Shown here: one piece after another, positions 59,099 to 64,000 of the stretch
How positions within the stretch are numbered: the first letter of the stretch is position 1
Layout of the letters: every line of letters begins with the position of its first letter
Origin: Aureimonas sp. AU4
GTDB taxonomy: Bacteria; Pseudomonadota; Alphaproteobacteria; Rhizobiales; Rhizobiaceae
DNA length: 64,000 nt
Assembly (NCBI RefSeq): GCF_001463765.1
Contig: NZ_BBWK01000002.1
Location: 62,001-126,000, forward strand
Direction: 5' to 3'
Program-made: the position numbers and the translations under genes
The notes under the pieces: model-generated
Seen by the model: the letters and a program-made list of their open reading frames with translations, nothing else
Databases searched by the model: none
Told to the model about the DNA's origin: nothing

Positions 59099-61904
59099 CG
59101 CTCAACGCACCATAGGCTTCCTGCCACTCGGTCGGTCCATTCGAGGGCGAAACCTGGACGGCCGTGACCTTGTACTCCGGGCAATTGGTCGCCCAGTCGG
59201 AAAAGTCAGTCGTGATGACGTTGGCCTGCGTCGCGGGGTGATGGAACGTCGTGTAGACGACGCCGGGTGCCACCCGGTCCGTGATCCGTGCGCGGAGCGA
59301 GGTCGATCCGGCGTGACTGTCGAGCCTCACCCAATCGCGGTCGCGCACGCCTCTTTGCTCCGCGTCGTGCGGATGGATCTCGAGAAGATCCTCTTCGTGC
59401 CAGGCGGTATTGGCCGTTCGCCGGGTCTGCGCGCCCACATTGTACTGCGACAGAATGCGTCCCGTCGTGAGAAGCAGCGGGAAGCGCGGGCCGACACGCT
59501 CGTCTGTCGGCACATATTCGGTGACGATGAACTTGCCCTTGCCGCGCATGAAGGCATCGACATGCATGATGGGTGTGCCGGTTGGGTGCTGCTCGTTGCA
59601 CGGCCACTGAACCGACCCTCGCTCCTCCAGTAGCGCGTAGCTGACGTTGGCGAAGCTCGGCGTCGTGCGCGCCACCTCATCCATGATCTCGGACGGATGG
59701 CTGTAGTTCATGTCCATGCCGAGCGCGCGGGCGAGAAGCTGCGTCACCTGCCAATCGGCATAGCCGCTCCGAGGTGCCATCACCTTGCGCACGCGATTGA
59801 TGCGGCGCTCGGCGTTGGTGAAGGTTCCGTCCTTTTCCAGGAAGGTCGAGCCCGGCAGGAAGACGGTCGCGTAGTTCGCCGTTTCGTTCAGGAAAAGGTC
59901 CTGCACGATCAGGCATTCGAGCGCGGCCAGACCGGCAGAGACGTGCTTGGTGTCCGGATCGGACTGAAGGATGTCCTCGCCCTGGACGTAGAGACCCTTG
60001 AACGTGCCATCGAGCGCGGCATCGAACATGTTGGGGATGCGCAGCCCCGGTTCGGCGTCGAGCCGCACACCCCAAAGGCTCTCGAAGGTTTCGCGAACCT
60101 CGTCGCGGCTGATGTGGCGATAGCCCGTCAACTCATGCGGAAACGACCCCATGTCGCAGGAGCCCTGCACGTTGTTCTGGCCGCGCAGCGGATTCACGCC
60201 GACGCCGCGTCGTCCGATATTGCCGGTCGCCATCGCAAGGTTCGCAATCGCCATGACGCTGGTCGAGCCCTGGCTATGCTCAGTGACGCCAAGACCGTAG
60301 TAGATCGCGCCATTGCCGCCGGTGGCGTAGAGCCGCGCAGCCTTCCGCACGTCGGCTGCCGCGACCCCGGTCACGGCTTCGACCGCCTCGGGTGACCGCG
60401 CCGGGTCGGCCACGAAGGATGCCCAGTCCTGGAATGCGTCCCATTCGCAGCGCTCGCGCACGAACGCCTCGTCCACCAGCCCCTCGGTGACAATGACGTG
60501 GGCCAGTGCCGTCAACATGGCGACGTTGGTGCCGGGCTTGAGCGCGAGGTGATGATCGGCCTCGACATGCGGAGTGCGGACGAGATCGATGCGTCGCGGA
60601 TCGATGACGATGAGCCGTGCGCCTTGCCGCAGACGCTTCTTCAGCCGCGAGCCGAAGACGGGATGACCGTCCGTCGGGTTCGCGCCGATGACGAGCACGA
60701 CGTCGGCCTCTTCGACGGAGTCGAAGTCCTGCGTCCCGGCCGAGGTGCCGAAAGTCGTCGAAAGGCCGTAGCCTGTCGGCGAGTGGCAGACACGGGCGCA
60801 CGTGTCGATGTTGTTGTTGCCGAAGCCTGCCCGAACCATCTTCTGGACGAGGTAGACCTCCTCGTTGGTGCAACGCGACGAGGATATGCCGCCGATCGAA
60901 CCGCGCCCGTAGCGGGCCTGGATGTCGCGCAGCTTCGACGCAGCGTGGCCGATCGCCTCGTCCCAGGACACTTCCTGCCATGGATGCGTGTGATGCTCGC
61001 GGATCATGGGCTGCAGCACGCGGTCGCGATGCGTGGCGTAGCCCAAGGCGAAGCGACCCTTGACGCAGGAATGGCCGCGATTGGCCTTGCCGTCTTTATA
61101 GGGAACCATGCGGATCAGCTCTCCGCCCCGCATTTCCGCCTTGAACGAGCAGCCGACGCCGCAATAGGCGCAGGTCGTCACGGCGGAGTGTTCCGGCAGG
61201 CCGATCTCGAGGACCGCCTTCTCTTCCAGCGTGGCGGTCGGGCAGGCCTGGACGCAGGCGCCGCACGACACGCATTCGGACGAGAAGAAATCATCGGACG
61301 GCAGGCCCGCCGAAACCAGCGCGTCGAAGCCGCGACCCGCGATCGTCAGCGCGAACGTTCCCTGAACGTCCTCGCAGGCCCGCACGCAGCGCGAACAGAC
61401 GATGCACTTGGACGGGTCGAACTGAAAATAAGGGTTCGACACGTCCTTCGGCTTGCCGAGATGGTTCTCACCCTCGGTGCCGTAACGAACCTCGCGCAGG
61501 CCCACCGCGCCGGCCTGCGTTTGAAGCTCGCAGTCGCCATTCGCCGCGCAGGTCAGACAGTCGAGCGGGTGGTCGGAGATGTAGAGCTCCATGACCCCCT
61601 TGCGGATGCGCTTGAGGCGGTCGGTCTGCGTCGAGACCTTCATGCCTTCCGCGACCAGCGTCGTGCAGGAGGCGGGCGTTCCGCGCATGCCTTCCACGTC
61701 GACGACGCAAAGGCGGCAGGAGCCGAAGGCGTCGAGCATATCGGTGGCGCAAAGCTTGGGCACGCCGATGCCTGCCTCCATCGCCGCGCGCATGACGGAG
61801 GTGCCTGCGGGGACGCGAACCTCGCGACCGTCGATCGTGAGCGTGACCTCCGCTTCGCTTCGCGATGCCGGCGTGCCGTAGTCGATTTCATGAATCAGGG
61901 ACAT
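59055..61904 (-). CDS. fdsA: NAD-dependent formate dehydrogenase alpha subunit
   Basis: Molybdenum/tungsten bis-MGD catalytic subunit oxidising formate to CO2. The 949-residue protein has an N-terminal [2Fe-2S] ferredoxin domain (LCATDML, CRLC, SCTTL) and a His/Cys [4Fe-4S] site (HPLDCLTCAANGDCEL). Two ferredoxin [4Fe-4S] motifs follow (CIVCSRCVRAC, CVSCGACVQAC), then the catalytic-domain cluster CAYCGVGC. The active-site cysteine is in ARVCHSPTG (Cys, not selenocysteine), with the adjacent His. GGGAGG five bases upstream supports the ATG. It follows fdsB by 10 bp. Confidence 0.96.
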   Translation of the reverse strand: MSLIHEIDYGTPASRSEAEVTLTIDGREVRVPAGTSVMRAAMEAGIGVPKLCATDMLDAFGSCRLCVVDVEGMRGTPASCTTLVAEGMKVSTQTDRLKRIRKGVMELYISDHPLDCLTCAANGDCELQTQAGAVGLREVRYGTEGENHLGKPKDVSNPYFQFDPSKCIVCSRCVRACEDVQGTFALTIAGRGFDALVSAGLPSDDFFSSECVSCGACVQACPTATLEEKAVLEIGLPEHSAVTTCAYCGVGCSFKAEMRGGELIRMVPYKDGKANRGHSCVKGRFALGYATHRDRVLQPMIREHHTHPWQEVSWDEAIGHAASKLRDIQARYGRGSIGGISSSRCTNEEVYLVQKMVRAGFGNNNIDTCARVCHSPTGYGLSTTFGTSAGTQDFDSVEEADVVLVIGANPTDGHPVFGSRLKKRLRQGARLIVIDPRRIDLVRTPHVEADHHLALKPGTNVAMLTALAHVIVTEGLVDEAFVRERCEWDAFQDWASFVADPARSPEAVEAVTGVAAADVRKAARLYATGGNGAIYYGLGVTEHSQGSTSVMAIANLAMATGNIGRRGVGVNPLRGQNNVQGSCDMGSFPHELTGYRHISRDEVRETFESLWGVRLDAEPGLRIPNMFDAALDGTFKGLYVQGEDILQSDPDTKHVSAGLAALECLIVQDLFLNETANYATVFLPGSTFLEKDGTFTNAERRINRVRKVMAPRSGYADWQVTQLLARALGMDMNYSHPSEIMDEVARTTPSFANVSYALLEERGSVQWPCNEQHPTGTPIMHVDAFMRGKGKFIVTEYVPTDERVGPRFPLLLTTGRILSQYNVGAQTRRTANTAWHEEDLLEIHPHDAEQRGVRDRDWVRLDSHAGSTSLRARITDRVAPGVVYTTFHHPATQANVITTDFSDWATNCPEYKVTAVQVSPSNGPTEWQEAYGALSDESRQVSHRLDAAE

Positions 61905-61914
61905 GGCGTCCTCC

Positions 61915-63468
61915 CTACTCCGCGGCCTGACGCACCGGCGCGACGTCGAAGTCCTCGGGAAAGTGGGTGATGGCGCTCATGACCGGGTAGGGTGTGAAAC
62001 CACCCAAGGCGCAGAGCGAGCCGAACTTCATCGTGTTGCAGAGATCTTCCACGAGTTCGAGATGGCTGGCGGGATCCTGCCCAGCGACGATTCTATCCAT
62101 CGTTTCCAACCCGCGCACCGCGCCGACCCGACAGGGCGTGCACTTGCCGCAACTTTCCACGGCGCAGAACTCGAAGGCGAAGCGCGCCTGCCGCAGCATG
62201 TCGACCGTATCGTCGAACAAGACGATGCCGGCATGTCCGATCAGCCCGTCGCGCGCGGCGAAGGCCTCGTAATCGAAGACCGTATCGAACAGCGCGCGTG
62301 GAAAGTAGGCGCCGAGCGGTCCGCCGACCTGGACGGCCCGGACCGGACGGCCGCTCTGCGTCCCGCCCCCGATTTCCTCCACGATCTCCCCGAGGGTCAG
62401 CCCGAACGGAGCCTCGAAAAGGCCGCCGAAGCGCACGTTGCCGGCAATCTGGAGCGGCATGGTTCCGCGCGACCGACCCGTCCCCATCGCCTGGTAGGCT
62501 TGCGCTCCCGCACGGAAGATCTCGGGGACGCTTGCGAGGGTCACGACGTTGTTCACGACCGTCGGGCACCCGAACAACCCTTTGTGCGCCGGCAGCGGCG
62601 GCTTGGCGCGGACCTGCCCGCGCTTGCCTTCGAGGCTGTCAAGAAGCGCCGTTTCCTCGCCGCAGACATAGGCCCCTGCCCCGACTCGGATCTCGACCTC
62701 GAAGGCGCGATCCGTTCCAAGTAGAGACGGACCGAGAACGCCCGCCCGCTCTGCCGCCGCGACGGCGCGGGACATGACGTCGATGGCAACCGGGTACTCC
62801 GAGCGAAGGTAGACGTAGCCTTTCGTGGCGCCCGTCGCGACACCCGCGATCGCCATCCCTTCCAGCAGGCAAAACGGATCGCCTTCCATGAGCATGCGAT
62901 CGGCGAAGGTGCCGGAGTCCCCCTCGTCCGCGTTTGCCACGATATAGCGCCGCGATCCCGGCGCTTCGGAAACGGTCTTCCACTTCACGCCCGTCGGAAA
63001 ACCGGCTCCGCCGCGACCTCGCAGTCCCGAGCGCGTGACCTCGCCCAATGCCTCGTCGGGCGTCATCTCGAGCGCGCGGCGCAGCCCCGCCCAGCCCCCG
63101 TGCCGCTCGTACTCCGTGAGATCTAGCGGATCGATCACGCCGCAGCGGCGGAAGGTATGGCGCGTCTGACGTGCAAGGAACGGATGCGCCTCCGGGTCGC
63201 CGATGCGTTTGGGATGGTCGGCGGTCGCGAGAAGTACGGACAGAAAGGCCGCATCGACGTCGCTCGGATCGACCGGGCCGTACCCGACGCGACCGTTATC
63301 CGTCTCCACCTCGACGAGAGGTTCCAGCCAGGCCATGCCGCGCGAGCCGTTGCGCACGACCGTGACCGCTTCGCCGGCTTCGACGGACAGACGAACGATC
63401 GTGTGCGCGATCTCGTCCGCGCCACAGGCGACGGCGAAGGAGTCGAGCGGCACGAAGATCCGGATCAT
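61915..63468 (-). CDS. fdsB: NAD-dependent formate dehydrogenase beta subunit
   Basis: NuoF-like flavoprotein passing electrons from iron-sulfur clusters to NAD. The 517-residue protein has an N-terminal domain of about 100 residues (MIRIFVPLDSFAVACGADEI), the NAD/FMN-binding GLRGRGGAGFPTGVKWK, ANADEGDSGTFADRML, GAGAYVCGEETALLDSLEG and the [4Fe-4S] motif ESCGKCTPCRVG. GGAG eight bases before 63468 decides the start. It overlaps fdsG by 4 bp (ATGA). Confidence 0.95.
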   Translation of the reverse strand: MIRIFVPLDSFAVACGADEIAHTIVRLSVEAGEAVTVVRNGSRGMAWLEPLVEVETDNGRVGYGPVDPSDVDAAFLSVLLATADHPKRIGDPEAHPFLARQTRHTFRRCGVIDPLDLTEYERHGGWAGLRRALEMTPDEALGEVTRSGLRGRGGAGFPTGVKWKTVSEAPGSRRYIVANADEGDSGTFADRMLMEGDPFCLLEGMAIAGVATGATKGYVYLRSEYPVAIDVMSRAVAAAERAGVLGPSLLGTDRAFEVEIRVGAGAYVCGEETALLDSLEGKRGQVRAKPPLPAHKGLFGCPTVVNNVVTLASVPEIFRAGAQAYQAMGTGRSRGTMPLQIAGNVRFGGLFEAPFGLTLGEIVEEIGGGTQSGRPVRAVQVGGPLGAYFPRALFDTVFDYEAFAARDGLIGHAGIVLFDDTVDMLRQARFAFEFCAVESCGKCTPCRVGAVRGLETMDRIVAGQDPASHLELVEDLCNTMKFGSLCALGGFTPYPVMSAITHFPEDFDVAPVRQAAE

Positions 63469-63884
63469 CGACGAAGCTCCGCCGCGAGTTCCACCACTTT
63501 CGCTTCGTCGAGGCGAGCAAGGATTCGCCCGTCGACCATGGCGCTCGGGCCGATCGCGCACAGGCCGAGGCAGTAGCACGCTTCGAGCGACACGGCTCCA
63601 TCGGCCGTTTCACCTCCGACGCGAATGCCCAGCTCGCTTTCGAAACAGGCCGCGATCCTGTCGCCGCCTCGCGCTTGGCACGCCTCCGCGCGACACAGCT
63701 TGACCTGCCGCGCCGCGCCCGGCCGCATGCGGAAATCATGGTAGAAGCTGACGACGCCGAAAACCTCCGCACGCGACAGGTTCAGCTCAGCCGAGACCAC
63801 CCGAATGGCGTCCTCGCCGATAAAGCCGTAGCGACCCTGCAGCGCCTGGAGAATGGGAAGCAGCGGCCCCTCGATGTGGCTCAT
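63465..63884 (-). CDS. fdsG: NAD-dependent formate dehydrogenase gamma subunit
   Basis: NuoE-like thioredoxin-fold [2Fe-2S] subunit. The 139-residue reading from ATG 63884 contains GPLLPILQALQGRYGFI, VVSFYHDFRM, and the cluster cysteines in KLCRAEACQ and EACYCLGLCAIGPS. No ribosome site precedes this ATG. The frame stays open upstream to a stop at 63968-63966, and the extension TTFDRDEATGIVRS looks like family N-termini, with GGGAGG at about 63947-63942 ahead of a CTG at 63935. The true start may therefore be further upstream. It is the first gene of the fds operon. Confidence 0.93.
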   Translation of the reverse strand: MSHIEGPLLPILQALQGRYGFIGEDAIRVVSAELNLSRAEVFGVVSFYHDFRMRPGAARQVKLCRAEACQARGGDRIAACFESELGIRVGGETADGAVSLEACYCLGLCAIGPSAMVDGRILARLDEAKVVELAAELRR

Positions 63885-64000
63885 CGAGCGGACGATGCCG
63901 GTCGCCTCGTCCCGGTCGAAAGTCGTGTTTCCCAGCGCCGCCTCCCGTGCGTTCGTCCCGGCAGCTTAGAACCGCTCTCGATCGTGCCGCAACGCCCGAA

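Overview
The window is a stretch of high-GC alphaproteobacterial chromosome, most likely from the Hyphomicrobiales (Rhizobiales). Indicators are the circularly permuted two-piece tmRNA gene (ssrA) beside its alpha-type adaptor sspB, a class I lysyl-tRNA synthetase, an LdtR-type MarR regulator beside an L,D-transpeptidase, two BA14K-family proteins, a DUF4169/RHH pair, and GTTC-N7-GTTC boxes of the alphaproteobacterial LexA type. A family-level placement (for example Aurantimonadaceae) would be a guess. Coding density is very high. I see no prophage, insertion sequence, integrase, CRISPR array or rRNA operon, so this is core rather than accessory DNA.

Layout. 1-3961: minus-strand run glyA-nrdR-ribD-ribE-ribH (one-carbon metabolism, NrdR repressor, riboflavin; ribH is cut by the window edge). 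4080-6809: L,D-transpeptidase, LdtR-like regulator and a small membrane protein, divergent from hemB. 7030-13681: hemB, an RDD membrane protein, bpt (N-end rule leucyltransferase), parC, a secreted protein of unknown function and a 2H phosphoesterase. 13719-13794: tRNA-Lys(CTT). 13913-20695: PilZ protein, TetR regulator plus ilvC, RecD-like helicase, LysE-type exporter, and ilvI-ilvH preceded by what reads as a complete transcription attenuator. 20700-23353: DUF1206 protein, miaA, and serB head-to-head with miaA. 23364-28888: Do-family protease, hflC-hflK, folA-thyA. 29054-30516: promoter, ssrA and terminator, then sspB, DUF4169 and RHH genes. 30494-37020: giant AsmA-like protein and uvrD/pcrA. 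37041-39634: three-gene coiled-coil operon. 39874-42762: two BA14K proteins and aminopeptidase P. 42953-49147: beta-oxidation genes (acyl-CoA dehydrogenase, thiolase, hydratase/dehydrogenase fusion) with an EAL phosphodiesterase between them. 49202-53550: YihY protein, LexA-like S24 regulator, degenerate nuclease-fold protein, class I lysS. 53657-57090: periplasmic binding protein, membrane glycosyltransferase and small genes. 57516-63884: Nudix hydrolase and the NAD-dependent formate dehydrogenase operon fdsGBA-fdhD-fdsD.

Functional links. The tag encoded by ssrA is the ligand of the SspB adaptor encoded next door. IlvC, IlvI and IlvH supply successive branched-chain amino acid steps, and ilvIH appears to sense charged Leu/Ile/Val tRNA through a short, nearly leaderless leader peptide with consecutive Leu-Ile-Leu-Val codons. 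parC and uvrD each carry a perfect LexA-type box, suggesting SOS control. HflKC and the Do protease form a membrane and periplasmic quality-control block. The fds genes encode a complete soluble formate dehydrogenase with its FdhD maturation factor.

The most interesting signals are regulatory or structural rather than a new defence or mobile system: the ilvIH attenuator, the paired LexA boxes, an inverted repeat that would bury the ribosome binding site of a small DUF2188 gene, the coiled-coil operon of possible cytoskeletal type, a palindrome just upstream of the acyl-CoA dehydrogenase gene, and a TetR gene fused operon-style to ilvC.
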